Assembly: GCA_035235625.1 (NCBI GenBank)
Contig: CP141144.1
Location: 29,199,014 to 29,263,013, forward strand
Direction: 5' to 3'
Origin: Saururus chinensis
Lineage: Eukaryota > Streptophyta > Magnoliopsida > Piperales > Saururaceae
DNA length: 64,000 nucleotides
The notes under the pieces are model-generated. The model did not search any database and had not been told where the DNA came from. It saw only the letters and a list, made by a program, of their open reading frames with translations. Shown in pieces: positions 1 through 13,410 of this stretch. The translations under genes were made by a program, and so were the position numbers. The first letter of the stretch is position 1, and the number at the start of each line of letters is the position of its first letter.

Positions 1-3000
1 TCACCAGATCTTTAGCAAACTTACATTGTGAGATGAAGATTCCAGAATCAATTTATTGTACCTACAAACCAAGAAAGAAGGTTAGCAAACCTTCCACACT
101 CATTTCAAACTGTTTACCCATCTCTTTTGCAATAGTTTTAGAAAGCTCATCATTTGTAGAGCCAAATATTATCTCAACTACATAAATCTATGCCATCAGA
201 ACATGCATTCCAAACTTTTTTACGAACAATGTTTTGTCAACACCTCTTGTGTTACCCCTACTTTACTAGATTTTTGTCAACTTATCACTCCATGCCCTTG
301 GAGTTTGTTTCAATCCATACAATTCTTTATTCAATTTGTACATATAATTAGGATGATGAGGGTCATTAAAATCCTTGGGTTGTTTGACATAAACTTCCTC
401 TTTCAAGTATCCATTCAAAAAAGCACTCTTAACATTCATCTAATGTACTTTGAATTTTAAATGTCAGGCCATAGCAAGAAGCAATCTAATAGATTCAAGT
501 CTAGCAACTCAGCCAAAGGTTTCATAAAAATAAATACATTCTACTTGTGCATAGCCATGAGAAATCAATTCTGCTTTATTTCTTACCACATTATCTTATT
601 TATCTATTTTGTTCTTATAAATCCACTTTGTACCTATGAACAAGAAACCATACATCATTCCTTGTAAATTGTCCTAGTTCCTCTTTTATTGCATTTATCT
701 AGTTTTCATCCTCAAGAGCTTCCTCACTTTTCTTTGGTTTAATAATAGATACATGATAAGAAAAAATTATTTGTTCTTTTAATTGATGTCTTGTTCTCAC
801 TCCTTCATTGATGTTACCAATCACATTAGTTTCAAGATAAATTTTTTGAACCTAATTAGGTGCTTGACCAGTTTGAACTTGTGGTTCTTCCTCTTCTTCT
901 TGAATATCAATTTCATTAATGTGATCATCATAAACTTCCACCTATTATTGTTCCTTATCATTTCCATCACTAAAAACATTAACTGAATCATCAAAATCAT
1001 AGCATTTATCAACTTTTTGTTTTTCTTTCCCATGTTGGTTGTTTTGTGTTTCACAAATTTTTGCCTCACTCATAACTACATTAAAAGACTCCATGATAGT
1101 TTGAGTTGTTTTGTTATAGACCATGTATGCCCTACTTATATGATAATATTTAAAGAAATTTTCATCATTACTCTTTCTATCTCTCAAGATATGACAAGGA
1201 CTTCTGAAGACTCTAAAGTGTTTGACAATAGGCTTTTTAACTTTCTACAATTCATAAGGGGTTTGAACTATACTAGGTTTTAAGTAAACTCTATTTAGAG
1301 TAAACTCTATTTAGGGTGTATTTAGCAGTGCTTACAACTTTTGCCCAAAAGTGTTTAGCCAAATTCTTTTCATTCAGTATAACCCTAGTTATTTCCTAAA
1401 TAGTCTTATTCTTTCTTTTAACTATCCCATTTTGTTGATTAATTTTAGGGGCTGAGAACTAATGATGAATTCTATATTCAACACATAATTCTTTTAACCT
1501 AAAGTTAGTGAATTCACCACCTCTATCACCTCTTATGTTTTGGATTTTCAAACCACTTATATTTTATATAGTAAGGGCAATTGTCTTGAATACTTCAAAA
1601 GCATTAAACTTTCTCACTAAGAAAATCTACTTAAGTGATTCTTGATAGGTCATCAACTATCACCAAGATCTATTTTTTACCTCTTATGTTTTGGATTTTT
1701 AGACTACTTGTATTTTGTATAGTAAGGGCAATTGTTTTGAATACTTCAAAAGCATCAAACTTCTCTCTAAGAAAATCTACCAAAGTGAATCTTGATATAT
1801 CATCCACTATCCCCAAAATGTATTTTTTACTACCCAAACTAGTTGTTTACATTGGTCCTATAAGGTCCATGTGTATCAACTCTAATTTTCTTTCAGTTTT
1901 CACATGTTTTTGTTTTTTATGATAGGATTTTGCTTGTTTACCCTTTCAACAAGTACCATATACAAAGTTTTCAGGGGTTTGAAAAACATAAGTACCTCTA
2001 ATGATCCCTTCCTTTGCTATTTTTTTAAGTTTATGAAATTCACATACCGTAATCTTTGATGTGATAAATAAGTATTATCCAGCAAGGCCAAGTTGGCATA
2101 ATATACAAGATCAAGTAGATAATAATTATTATGTGCTTTCAAGGCTTTTACACAAGTCATTCGAGATTTGTTAATGATATAACAAATTTTCCTACATTTA
2201 ACAAAAAATCAGAATAATAAATTTGACTATTGCTCAAAAGATTAGCTTTCAATACCACTCACATACAAAATATTATTAAAATCAGGCAATCCAAAAACTT
2301 TCAAAATACCTATCCCATCTATTTTTATGTTACTTCCATCTCTAAATGTAACTTTTTCATCATACTTCTCTACCAAATTTGTAAACCTAGATTTATTATT
2401 TCTCATATGTTTTTAACATCCAATATCTGGGTACCACATGTTAGAATGTTGAGTTTTCATGACAATGTGCACTACAAGACATTTCACATCTTCTTTCTTC
2501 AACCAAATTGTCTTTGTTTTAACAAATTCTTGAACTTCACTCATATTTTTATCATGTTTAGCATTATCAAGAGTATTTGCATTTACTCTTTGTTCATTCT
2601 TTTCATAATTATTATGAGTAAACTTATGAAAAGAGCTTGGTGAATTATATGTGCGATCTCTATATGCAAGACTTTGAACTTTTGCACTAAGTTCTTTTAA
2701 GCTTTTCCCCAACAATGTGATTTGTCTAACCAAGTAAATATTAACATTGTCTCTTTCAATTTATGCTTTCCTCACTAATTTGTTTTTGTTTGACTCAATT
2801 TTAGGTACGAGATCCTTCTTAATCAATTATGTTCCAATTACCAGTTTAGAATTTAAAGTACTAGCACCATGAACATTCAAATCTTTGGCCTTAACAAATT
2901 TTTTAATTCCTAGGGAGTTTGTATTCTTTTGTCCCATATACCCTAAATCACTTTTGTCACATCAAATTGACCGCAAAAGAGAACTTTATCAAGATTTTAT

Positions 3001-3969
3001 TTGCCTTTGACAAATTCTTTTAGTTTAGAATTTGAGGTTTTCAATTCTTCTTGCAACAACATAATTTTCTTAAGCAACTCAATATTTTTGATCTACCATA
3101 GAGATTTGTTATGCACAAGTTGTGAATTCTCATGTTCCATATCACAAAATTTTATCCTAAGCATCTTCAATTCATCAAAAACATGATTATTCCTAGCAAC
3201 AACAAAATTTGAAACAAATAAAGACATGCTAAGCATGCTTTTCAATTCCATGGTAACCAAAATTAAAATTATCCTTCAAACACAAGGGAAAAATCTAAAA
3301 TTATTTAAAATAACTTCAGCTACCACTTGTTGGTTTGTTAAACTATGTGTGTAAAATGGACAAACCAACAAAATAAAGTACCTCTAACTCATAATTAAGT
3401 TATAAGATTTATTTTCCCCCTTTAGTTAGAATAAACCTTAGAATTTAACCAATTAAATATTCCTAATTCTAATGTGTTTTAATGAGAAATTCGTAATCAA
3501 ATTAGCAACCAAACACATAAGAGTTTTTTTTTTAAACCCTAATAAGGAAAAACCACGGGAGACTGTCCAGATCAACTATGTAGTACTATGTAAACTCAAG
3601 ATTAAACAATTACAAATCACATTTACAAAAGACACCAATTCATCGCTAACTCTCAGCTTTGTTTTAGACAGCGATTTTAAGTGATGATCGATGAGTTCAC
3701 AGAAATGATCGATTGTTCTGTCAGTTTTTATTTTCAAAATAAAACTCCAAACTTCATCATTCTTTCACCTAAGGTTTCATTTTCCCTAAAGTGTGTAAAT
3801 GTGATGTGTGTAGATGCTTTTACTCGATGAAAGCATGGATTTGAGTCTTCTTTTTGTTCCACCTTTAGAAGTTCATTTTTAGACTCTAAACAATGCAATT
3901 CATTTTATTTCATTATTTTGATCACAACAATAAGCCAATACATGGCATAAGGACACTTATGTTCTAACA
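1..3969 (-). mobile_element. SIRE-like Ty1/Copia element, decayed, cut by window edge
   Basis: Read on the minus strand from 3969 leftwards the order is LTR (3328-3969), degenerate primer site, gag/protease region (about 3250-2400), integrase (about 2050-1300) and the start of reverse transcriptase (about 800-1). Support: a KKEDVKCLVVH then WYPDIGC segment near 2413-2560, like the Copia sequence that leads to WYLDSGCSRHM; integrase-like GDRGGEFTN residues around 1500-1540; and Copia RT-like text near 250-450 ([21 protein letters not shown]-type residues). The 3' LTR lies outside the window. The element is clearly dead, with many breaks (well over ten), and is old. Lineage is inferred from these motifs and from the LTR. 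Confidence 0.8.
3328..3969 (-). repeat. 5' LTR of the minus-strand SIRE-like Copia
   Basis: In element orientation it runs from TGTTAGAACATAAG (right end, 3969) to ACCAACA (left end, 3328). It is followed by AGTGGTA, a decayed form of the plant Copia junction AAG-TGGTATCAGAGC used with initiator tRNA-Met. It is homologous, as an inverted copy, to the longer LTR at 4106-5292, so this copy is shortened. Confidence 0.75.
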
Positions 3970-4105
3970 GGAATATCCAAATGATGATGATGCATTGGGA
4001 TGTTCTAGATCTTCATTTGTTTATTTTTTATTCGCTATTTCATTATTCATTATATGTTTATTTGTGACATTCATCTGTATTTTGAAACTGATTATGTTTA
4101 GTGGA

Positions 4106-5292
4106 TGTAAGAACATAAGTGCCCTTATGTCATGTATTGGCTCATTTTCGTGATCAACACAATGTCATTGATGTGTAGTTTTGAGTAAAGTTATATTTAA
4201 AGATTTGATTCTGAAGATGGAGCAAAAGGAAAACTCAAATCCATGTTTCGTCAAGTAAAAATATGCACACAGATCACATCACATACTTTAAGGTAAAAGA
4301 GGCCTTAGGTAAAAGATTGATGAGCGAGTTGGAGGTCTTTCAAGTGAAAAATCAAACATTTGGTTGGATCGATCAATGAAACACCAGATATGAATGATCG
4401 ATCAGTTTTGAACTATAGAAAACTCTCTATAACATTGTTAATTGATTTATCACTTCATGTAACAATCGATCAACACCTAAAAACACTCTTTCTTAAATGA
4501 AATCTTAGAGTTTTTCAATCAATTGAATGGTCAAGAACTTGATCGATTGAAGAGTCGTAGTATTGCAGGAAAAGAGATCAGTCATTCTCCTTGTAGAACG
4601 ATCGATATATGGAGCACAAAGTTGCCTAGTTTAAAGTTTTCCGGTTTGGTTTAGATTCCTAGCTGAAGTCATATTCATTTTGAGGCAGGGGATTCTATAA
4701 AAAGGGATAGGAATGTGTTGAAAAGAAGAGGGGTCCTAGAAAAATTAGAGAGCTTGTGTAGAGTTGCTCTAATGGAGTTTTGAGAGAATTAGTCTTCTAG
4801 AATGAGAAAGTGTCTACCTTAACTAAAAGACTAATTAGCAGTAAGATAAGTGCTCAGAAATACATGAGGCATGGCGTTTGATGAAGATTATTGCCAAGAA
4901 GATCAAGAAGAAAGAAGATTCATTCCAAAAGATGGAGATGAAGGTCTACATTGATTGAAGAGTACAAGAGGAGGAGAAGATCAAACTAGTGCTGGTAAGT
5001 AACTAATGAGTGGTTGATTCAGAATCAAAAGTAGTGTAAAGAACTAGGCGTTTGAAAAAACAAAAAGTGTCTTTGTTCCTAGTTGGGATTCCACATAAAA
5101 ATTCTTTTATGTTGCTTGGTGATTTAATTGTAAATTTTTGTTAAAACACATTAGAATCAGGCATATTCAATTGAATAAAATCTTTGTTTATTTTTTTAAA
5201 AAGGGGAAGATAAATCTTGTAACTTAATTACGAGTTAGATGAACTTTTTTTTCTCGGTTTGTCTATGCAACATACATAGATCACAAACCAAT
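4106..5292 (+). mobile_element. SIRE-like Copia LTR, plus orientation
   Basis: It begins TGTAAGAACATAAG and ends at ACAAACCAA near 5290. Reverse-complement comparison shows shared blocks with 3328-3969 at both ends, for example the CCAATACATG and ACTCGTAATTAAGTTA segments. A TATAAAAA box at 4696-4703 gives the orientation. Three GATCGATC-type near-palindromes lie about 100-340 bases upstream of that box. No convincing internal coding region follows, so it is a solo LTR or the 5' end of a lost element. The right boundary is approximate. Confidence 0.7.
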
Positions 5293-5724
5293 AGTAGAAA
5301 CATGATGGACATGTTTATCTTATTGCTTATTTAATTTTTATATCTTTTTGTGATGATTATGACATGGATGATCTTAAATTGAAATTTTTCATTAATTATT
5401 GATTCACTTTCATTTATTTATGTAGAAAGGGGAGAAATAATTGATGACAATCAAAGTGCCATTTTCATTCATATTTGAGCAGTGTTATGCAAACATTTTT
5501 TTAAGTGTGCAGAATAAGTACATGTTTCACAAGGCTTGTTAAGATCAATTCTAAATGGTATTAGTTATGTGTTGTCAAGTCATATGTACAAGTGTAAGTC
5601 AATGCACTATGTCAAAGAGCTTTAATTTGCTGTTGATTTTCTTTCTTGGAGTATTTTATCACGAAATAGCCAAAGGGGGAGATTGAAATAACATTTGAGA
5701 CATATGTATTGTACATTGCCTAAA
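5293..5724 (+). mobile_element. Copia 3'-end-like scrap with polypurine tract
   Basis: AT-rich sequence with no coding signal. Near 5672-5684 it carries AAAGGGGGAGATTG, which matches the polypurine tract and LTR-start junction common in plant Copia elements. Integrase-like Gypsy sequence begins directly after it, so this looks like a truncated Copia 3' end joined to an unrelated fragment. Boundaries are soft. Confidence 0.35.
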
Positions 5725-6101
5725 TTTGGTAGATACTAATTGATCTTAGTGGTCGTTAACCGTTTCTCTAAATATGTCACCTTCATGCTGGCTCCCAAGC
5801 ATTGTACAACTTAAGAAATTGACCACCTCTTTATACAGAATATTGTTAAGTATTAGGGTGTGCCCCAAAAAATTGTGAAAGATGGGCATTTCACGAGCTA
5901 ATTTTCGAAAGAACTATTTAAACTACTTGGTTCCAACTTGAGTTTCTCTTCAAACAAGCATCCTCAAACAGATGGCTAAACAGAGCGTGTTAATGCTATC
6001 CTTACAGAATATCTACGCAACTTTATCAGCACCTACCAGAAGAACTGGATCAATCTCCTCGACATTTCCTATTTCTTCTACAAGTTATAAAAGAGCTCTG
6101 G
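5725..6101 (+). pseudogene. Ty3/Gypsy (chromovirus-like) integrase fragment, left part
   Basis: Residues typical of a Gypsy integrase core are visible in one frame: FSKYVTFMLAPKH, then HPQTDG and TERVNAILTEYLR, as in DRFSKYATF...HPQTDGQTERVN of chromoviruses. The homology stops exactly where the Tekay-like LTR begins (6102) and resumes after that element at 14400. It is old and carries several breaks. Confidence 0.75.
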
Positions 6102-8897
6102 TGTAAGATCCCTAAACTCTAACCGGTTTAATTAATTTTATTTAATTGTTATTGTGTGGTTTAATGTTGGATTTGTCCAGTTTTGACTTATTTTCAAATT
6201 TAAGGTGGTTAACAATGGTTTGAACCAAATTTTCTTTACTTTGATGGTTTTTCTGTTAATATACGTCTTAGTATATTTTTCCAAAATTTAAGGGGGGGAT
6301 CAACTGTGGGGCCCACATTCATAAATTGGGATTATAGGTCCCACAAGACCCTAACATCTTATGGAAGTTATTAAAGGTTTTAAAAAATTTAGACTTCATT
6401 TTGGACTTAAAATAAATGAATTTTATATTTTTAGTGTTAAATTCTATTTATACCCCACATTCTTGTTAGGTCTACTCCAATACAAACTATAAATAGAAAG
6501 GAACAGCCTCACTCCCATTTGGGAAGGGCTAGAATCTGGAGCTGAGGAGGCCCTTATCTCCATTTCCAAAGAAGGAAAGGTGATTAAGGAAAAGATTAGT
6601 TTGATTTTCCATTAACTACCTGGGTTTCTCCTAAACTTTCTAAATTCCTTCTTTTACCAAGGATTAATCCTGATTTTTACCACTAAAGCTTCTTATTTTG
6701 ACCTCTATTTCAAACCTCTATGGAAGGAATTTCATTTTTAAACTAAATAAACCCTAGATCTACAAGTTTTCAAGTGATTTAGGCATTTTTAATCAGATTT
6801 ATACAAGTATTAACAAAACACTATTGTGGGTAGAATTTTAAAGGAGTTGGAGTGTCGATTTCAAGTCAAGAAACTCACTGAAGTTAAGAGATTTTGTCCT
6901 AAATAGGTCTGTGATTTCATATTTGAAATGTGGTGGAATTTTATGTGTGTTTGCATGGAGTTGAGCTTTAATGGTGGATTTGTAAAAGGTTAATCTTTCT
7001 TGCGATTTCTTGGTGTTTTCATTTATAAATACTAGATTTACTGTTTCCTAGGTTTAGATTTCATTATGGTGATGTTTGGAGTGAGATTTGAAGTTTTAAA
7101 GTGTATATGTGCATTTTCGGTTTTGGGTTCGAAAGGAAGAAGATGAACCAAAACATTTGTTCTTGCATTCAAACAACCATGCAGGCCAATTGAATGGCTA
7201 GGCATTCGAACAGCCTGAAGGGTGTTCTAATGCCAACATAGCAGTTTGGCCATCTTTGGTTATTTTGGTAATTTTCATATTTTTACTCTTAAGTATCATT
7301 TCTTATGTTTATGATGAGTAATTTATGCTAGTAAGAGCTGCTAGAAGGGTATGAATTTGATGTTGGAAGTTATTATAAATGTTTAAGCATTATGAAAATT
7401 ACATGTTATTCGGTTAAGCATGTTATGATTTCTTACCTTTGAATCCATGTTGAGAGTTCTTCATATTTTAAGTATGATTCTAGCAAGGTTATAGAATGAG
7501 AATGAATTTGTATGCCTCACATATTATGATTAAATTATAGGGGAATGATAGTGTCATATTTAGCTTTAAGTGTGGTAATGAATATGTCTACTTAAGTCTA
7601 GTAGGAGATTGCGCTAGATTTGAATTGTGTTTTTCAATAGTTTTTCACTCATGATTTCAGTAAGTAGCCATGATTAGATGTTAAATAACATGTGTGTAGT
7701 ATGTTAATTGGATGTTTATAATGCATGTCCATATGCTTAGAATTGAATGTTTCTACCATTTACACATACATGTGGGGGTAATTATGGTGATTGTTGATAC
7801 TTATGATTAGAAATAATGCATGTATGGCTAATGGGAAGCACGTTTCATGAATTAGAATTCATGTAGTCATTGGTCACATATGTACCATGTTGCATACATC
7901 ATGAGAGCGATTTACGAACGAGATTTTATCGAGATTAGTAGTATTAATCGATTTGGTACATTTGTGTGATATTGCTTGTCGGGTTAATCAATTGGAGGCT
8001 TTTCGATTTGGTTTTATATCCAAAAGGATGGGGTTTTATGTCCCTCAAGGACAAGTTTTCCTCCCTGGGTTGAGAACAACGGTAACGCTATAAGGAGACA
8101 AAACTATTGAGACCATCTAGACCCTGAGAATCTAGGCTAGTGTAGCAGAGTGCACCCGCTTACTAGGGGGTATTCTTCCCCATTAGGGAATGACCTATGT
8201 AACTCCTTCAAATTTTCCAATTGGGGATTGTTTGGAGTGAGCAACAACTCTTAAGTTTCGGCTAATTAAGCAAGGTTGTTTTATCGATTTGCATGAAGTG
8301 ATTGTGTGTTAGAGACACTTTATGTGCAAGTTGATTGATTATGAATATGAATGATGTGATTGTGTGTTAGAGACACTTTACATGCAGGTTAATGGTTATG
8401 GATATGCATGATGTGATTGTATGTTAGAGACACTTCTCATGCAAGTTAGATGTGATGAATATGAATGATATGATTATGTTTTATAGACAGTTCTCATGTA
8501 GGTTAAATGTGATGAATATGCATGATGTGAATGTGTATTAGAGACACTTCTCATGCAGGTTAATGGTTATGGATATGCATGATGTGATTGTGAGTTGGAA
8601 ACACGTGTCATGCAAGTTGAATATTATCAAGGAGAATGGGTTTGCATGGATATGTATGGTATGCTTGAGACACTCTTCATACAGGATGGGTGTTATGTTA
8701 TAATGTGATTATTCATGCTATGAATAGTATGTTTGAGATATTTACATGTAGTAAGATAAAGTGGTGCGCTACTCTATGTGTGTGGTATCCGTTAGAGGGA
8801 TCAAGTCTTCCATAGTTGAACATTTGTCACCCTCATGTGCTTCAACTATCCCTTGGACCGGGTTCTACTCGGGGCGGGTGGGCGCCGGGGCATGACA
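6102..8897 (+). repeat. 5' LTR of Tekay-like element (2.8 kb)
   Basis: Starts TGTAAGATCCC and ends GGGGCATGACA. A TATAAATA box lies at 6488-6495, and a run of about 60-base subrepeats near 8290-8700. Related LTRs of this family occur at 13411-14399, 21905-25437, 26617-29782, 33103-36230 and, as a fragment, 43160-43744. Confidence 0.88.
8285..8700 (+). repeat. Intra-LTR minisatellite, about six units
   Basis: Imperfect direct repeats of about 60 bases share the core GTGTTAGAGACACTT followed by CATGCAGGTT and a GATATGCATGATGTGATT linker. Diverged versions sit at the same relative place in the LTRs at 26617 (about 28800-29060), 33103 (about 35260-35640) and 21905 (minus strand, 22590-22805). 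Confidence 0.75.
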
Positions 8898-8907
8898 GAA
8901 AATTTTT

Positions 8908-8919
8908 TGGTACTGGAGC
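8908..8919 (+). other. Primer binding site (initiator tRNA-Met type)
   Basis: TGGTACTGGAGC, ten bases after the LTR end, resembles TGGTATCAGAGC, which is complementary to the 3' end of plant initiator tRNA-Met. Confidence 0.75.
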
Positions 8920-9123
8920 ACCTCTTTATCCAAGAGTAAATAAGGTTAGGTGATGAGTCTTAATGGGTGTGAGATGATTAAAGATTTAGACATAACTAGC
9001 GATGAGGAAATTTCATTATTTGTCTTAAATGTTTGCTTGCTTGATTGTGTTGTTTATTTTGCTTGTGTGCTCGTGTTGCTTTGAGTTATTAAGTTATATG
9101 ATTAATGTCTGGTTGTTGTGTAG

Positions 9124-10010
9124 ATGGATGACTCTAATCATGTAGGCACTAATAACCATCGCAGTGCCCGAGACCCCAGAGTTGACTATGTGTTAACTAC
9201 CATTGAGGGGTTAACACAGGTCATCCAAGCTAAGCATGCTAGTGGCAACGGGTCTGAGTCTCTTTCACTTGAGGGATTCAAGAAGCTTAACCCTCCTAGC
9301 TTCAAAGGTGGGTTAGATGCTTCAAAGACAGATAATTAGAGACTCTACATGGAGAAAATCTTTAGTGCCCGAAGATGCACAGAGGAGGAGAATACTTGAC
9401 TTGCAGTCTTTACAATTGAGGGCGAGGCTCAGTAGTGGTGGTTGTCCATGGAGAGATAAGGGTTCCAAGGTTGCATGGATATTCCTTGGGAGGAATTCTT
9501 GTCTACCTTCAATGACAGGTATTTTTCCCTCCAGGTGCGGGAAGAGAAGAAGAAGGAATTTTTGAACCTTCATCAGGGATCCATGATAGTCTTAGCCTAC
9601 ATACAAGACTAAGTTCGTGGAGCTCAAACGCTTCACACCTCACTTCTTTAGTGATGAGTATGAACGTGTGAGGAGGTTTGATGATGGACTGAGGCCCTAC
9701 ATCAAAGACCGGTTGGTACTGTTTTGACGTAAGACGTTGGCGAAGGTGGTTGAGACTTCCATTGTTGTGGAATGGGACTCGGAGGACTACATGAGGAAGA
9801 GGAGGCAGCAACCCAAGAGGCCGAGATAGGAGGATTCCCATACATGCTGGAGCCATAGTGTCATTAGGGCCAAGGCCAAAAGGCCAATGTCACTTGCTAC
9901 TTTCGCAGGTAGTAAGGGCATTATATAAGAGGGAGTGTCCTTGTAACACTCATGGTGGTGCACCGACATGCCTGTCCTAGGTAGCAAGGAGGTCCACAGG
10001 CGAAGCCAAA
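9124..10010 (+). pseudogene. Gag region of the Tekay-like element
   Basis: It opens with a plausible start (MDDSNHVG) and has the chromovirus gag text LSLEGFKKLNPPSFKGG, followed by retrotransposon-gag-like sequence and a degenerate zinc-knuckle stretch near 9890-9960. It shows several breaks. Opposite-strand open frames here are shadows. Confidence 0.75.
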
Positions 10011-10089
10011 GGCTAGACCACCAACTGGGCTGTAGGATGCTAAGGGGAAGAGGCCAGCTAACAAGGGAAAGGTGTATGCTATATTTGTG

Positions 10090-13000
10090 CACGAGGTTGC
10101 CAACTCCTAAAGCATAGTAGAAGGTATGATCCTCATTGCCTCTCACTATGTGAAGGTACTATTTGATACTGGTTCTTCTCACTCATTTATCTCTCTGCAT
10201 TTTGCCCATGAGCTTGATGTTGATCATTATTTGTTATCGACTCCATTGTGTGTCTGTACTCCTTCGTCTTCCCTTCAGACAAAGGTATATCTTGAGATGG
10301 TTTCTATGTGGATTGATGGGCATAAGTTGCATGTTGATTTGATTATCTTGCCTATGATTGATTTTGATGTGATTATCTTGACTAACTATCATGTATATGT
10401 GGATTGTTGGGGAAAGAAGGTGATGTTCACTTTGCTAGATATTGAGACTTTCATCTTCCTGGGTGTTAGGTGTCCTTGTGGGAAATTCTTGGTATCTTCT
10501 TCTAAGGCTATGAGGTGGATTGATAAGGGCTGTGAAGCATTCCTTGCAAGCATCTTGGGAATCAATGAGGCATTACCTTCTCTTGAGTCAGTGCAAGTTG
10601 TGACAAGTATGCGGATGTTTTTCCTAGTGACTTATCGCAACCGGAGAGGGAGATAGAGTTCTATATTATGCTTATTCTAGGAATGTCTCCTATCTCTAAA
10701 GCTCCATATCATATGGCTCTAGCCAAACTCAAGGAACTCAAGTCTCGACTGCAAGACCTAATGGATAAGGGATATATCCGACCGAGTGCATCTCCTTCGG
10801 GCACACCGGTTCTCTTTGTAAGGAAGAAGGATGGTTCCCTCCGGTTATGCATCAACTACTGAATATTGAATCAGGTAACTATGAAAACTAAATACCCATT
10901 ACCTCGTATTGACGACTTATTTGATCAGTTGCAGTGAGCATAGGTCTTTTGTAAGATCAATTTGACATCAGTTTATCATCAGCTTCGTATCCATCCATAT
11001 GACGTGTCGAAGATGGTGTTCCATACCCAATATGGACATTATGAGTTCCTAGCAATGCCTTTCAGTCTAACCAATGCACCAGTGTCATTCATTGATCTGA
11101 TGAACCGAGTCTTCGGGCCATATTTGGATCGATTTGAAATTATATTTTTGAATGATATCTTGACCTATTCGGCCAATGAGGAGGAAAATGAGGTGCATTT
11201 GAGCGTCATTTACAAACTTTACGGGAGCATCAACTCTTTGTAAAGTTTGATAAGTGTGAATTTTGGTTGAAGAAAGTGCATTTCCTTGGTCATGTTATAT
11301 CAATAGACGGTGTGATAGTTGATCCTTCAAAAGCTGAAGTCGTGTTGAGATGGGAGCAGCCGAAAAGCGCATCTAAGGTTCGCAATTTCTTAGGGCTTGC
11401 AAGATACTACCATCGGTTCATTGAGGGCTTCTCCAGCATTGGAAGCCTGATGACTAAGCTGATAAGGAAGAATAAGAAGTTTAAGTGGATTCAAGCATGT
11501 GATGAAAGCTTCCAATAGTTGAAGAAGAGGTTGACTTTAGCCCTAGTCTTGATGTTGCCTTCCGGGAGTGGTGGATATGTGGTCTATAGTGGTGCTTCAC
11601 TTCATAGTTTGGGATGTATGCTCATGCAGCATGGGAGAGTGGTAGCTTATGCATCTCGACAACTTAGAGTGCATGAGAGAAACTACCCCACTCATGACTT
11701 GGAGTTAGTGGCCATGGTATTTGCATTAAAAAATTGGCGGCATTATCTCTATGATGAAAAGTTTGAGGTGTTCATGGATTACAAGAGCTTGAAGTATCTA
11801 TTCACACAAAGGAACTTGAACATGAGGCAAAGGATATGGTTGGAGTTCCTTAAGGATTATGACCTCACTATCTCTTATCATCCCAGTAAAACTAACATGG
11901 TTACAAATGTGTTAAGTCAAAAATCAGCCACTTCAGTAGCTTGGGTGCGTGTTCAAGAATTACTCTTGTATGAGGATGTCAATGAGCTTAAGTCGTGTTA
12001 GCTATGGAAGATACCTATAGTTGGTTTGCCAACCTTTCCATATGTTTTGGCTTGGTTGATGATGTAGTTGAAACTAAAAAGAGGGATGAAGAGACTCAAG
12101 CCTTAAAGGCTAAGTTGAGAGAGAAGGCGGTGATGGACTTTGAGGAGAGGTCTGATGGGAGCTTGACTTATAGAGGCCGGTTGTGTCTGCCAAACTCTTT
12201 GGAGCTGAAGGTGTGTGTCTTGTTGGAGACACACCACTCTAGGTTCTCCATTCACCCTGGAGGAACAAAGATGTATCCTGATGTGAAGAGGACTTTTTGG
12301 TGGAGTGGTATGAAGAGGAACATTACTTCTCTTGTGTCCAAATGCCTTATTTGTCAACAAGTTAAGGCGGAACATTGTCATCCGAGTGGTTTCCTACAAC
12401 CCCTTCCTATTCTAGAGTGGAAGTGGGAAATGTGGCTTGGACTTTGTTTCCAGACTTCCTAGATCGCCCAGCGGTAATGACGCAATGTGGGTCATTGTTG
12501 ATCGACTCACCAAGTCCACATACTTTCTTGCAATAAGGATGACTACTTCTCTCTATGCGCTAGCTGCCTTGTACATGAAGGAGGTTGCACCATTGCATGG
12601 TATTCCACTGTCTACTATTTTTTACCATGATCCTTGCTTCACTTCCCGATTTTGGCAGAGCTTACAGAGAGCCTTGGGTACATCGTTGCATCTTAGCTCA
12701 GCCTACCATCCCTAGAATGATGGGCAGTCCAAGAGGACTATCCAAACGCTTAAGGACATGCTTCAGACATGTATCCTTGAGTGGAAGGGCAGTTGGGAGA
12801 AGCATCTACCTTTGGTGGAGTTTTCTTATAACGACAGTTACCGGGTGAGAATTAAGATGGCACCATTTGAGGCACTTTATGGACATCCATTTTGATCTCC
12901 CCTTTGATGGAGTGAGGTCAGAGAACATCTCCTTACCAGTCCTGATCTTGTGCAATAATCGGTGGAGAAGATCTGACTTATTCGGGAGAGATTGCAAATG

Positions 13001-13375
13001 GTGAAAAGTCAGCAAAAGAGCTATGTTGACAAATGATGGCAAGACTTGGAGTTTAGTGTGGGTGATCATACATTTCTAAAAATATCCCCGTCCTGTGGTG
13101 TAGTATGATTTGGCTAAAGGGGTAAATTGTCTCCTAGATTCATCATTACATTCAAGATCTTAAAGCACATTGTCGCCATGGCATATGTGGAAGAACCTTG
13201 CTTATGTGGAAGAACCAGTTCATATCTTGGATAGAAAGGAGAAGACTCTCCGGCATAAGGTGATTCCACTGTGAAGGTTCTATGGCAAAATCATGAATTT
13301 GAAGAAGCCACTTGGGAGTGGGAAGATGAAGTAAGAGAGAAGTACCCCAACCTTTTTAGAGCTAACCATTAGTGA
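10090..13375 (+). pseudogene. Pol region of the Tekay-like element
   Basis: Domain order is that of Ty3/Gypsy: aspartic protease (FDTGSSHSFIS), RT ([33 protein letters not shown], then a decayed catalytic region), RNase H ([21 protein letters not shown]), integrase zinc-binding region (HHSRFSIHPGGTKMY, CLICQQVKAEH) and core (IVDRLTKSTYFLA), and an end like the Tekay chromodomain (FEEATWEWEDEVREKYPNLF). Many breaks; no functional product is expected. Confidence 0.85.
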
Positions 13376-13393
13376 ATTTTGATAACCAAATTT

Positions 13394-13410
13394 CCTAAAG
13401 GAGGAAAGCA
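13394..13410 (+). other. Polypurine tract of the Tekay-like element
   Basis: A purine-rich run (CTAAAGGAGGAAAGCA) directly precedes the TGTAAGATCC start of the 3' LTR. Confidence 0.7.

Noticed and set aside
9322-10146. Minus-strand frames of 80-119 codons
   Set aside because: They oppose the gag region of the Tekay-like element and have no similarity of their own.
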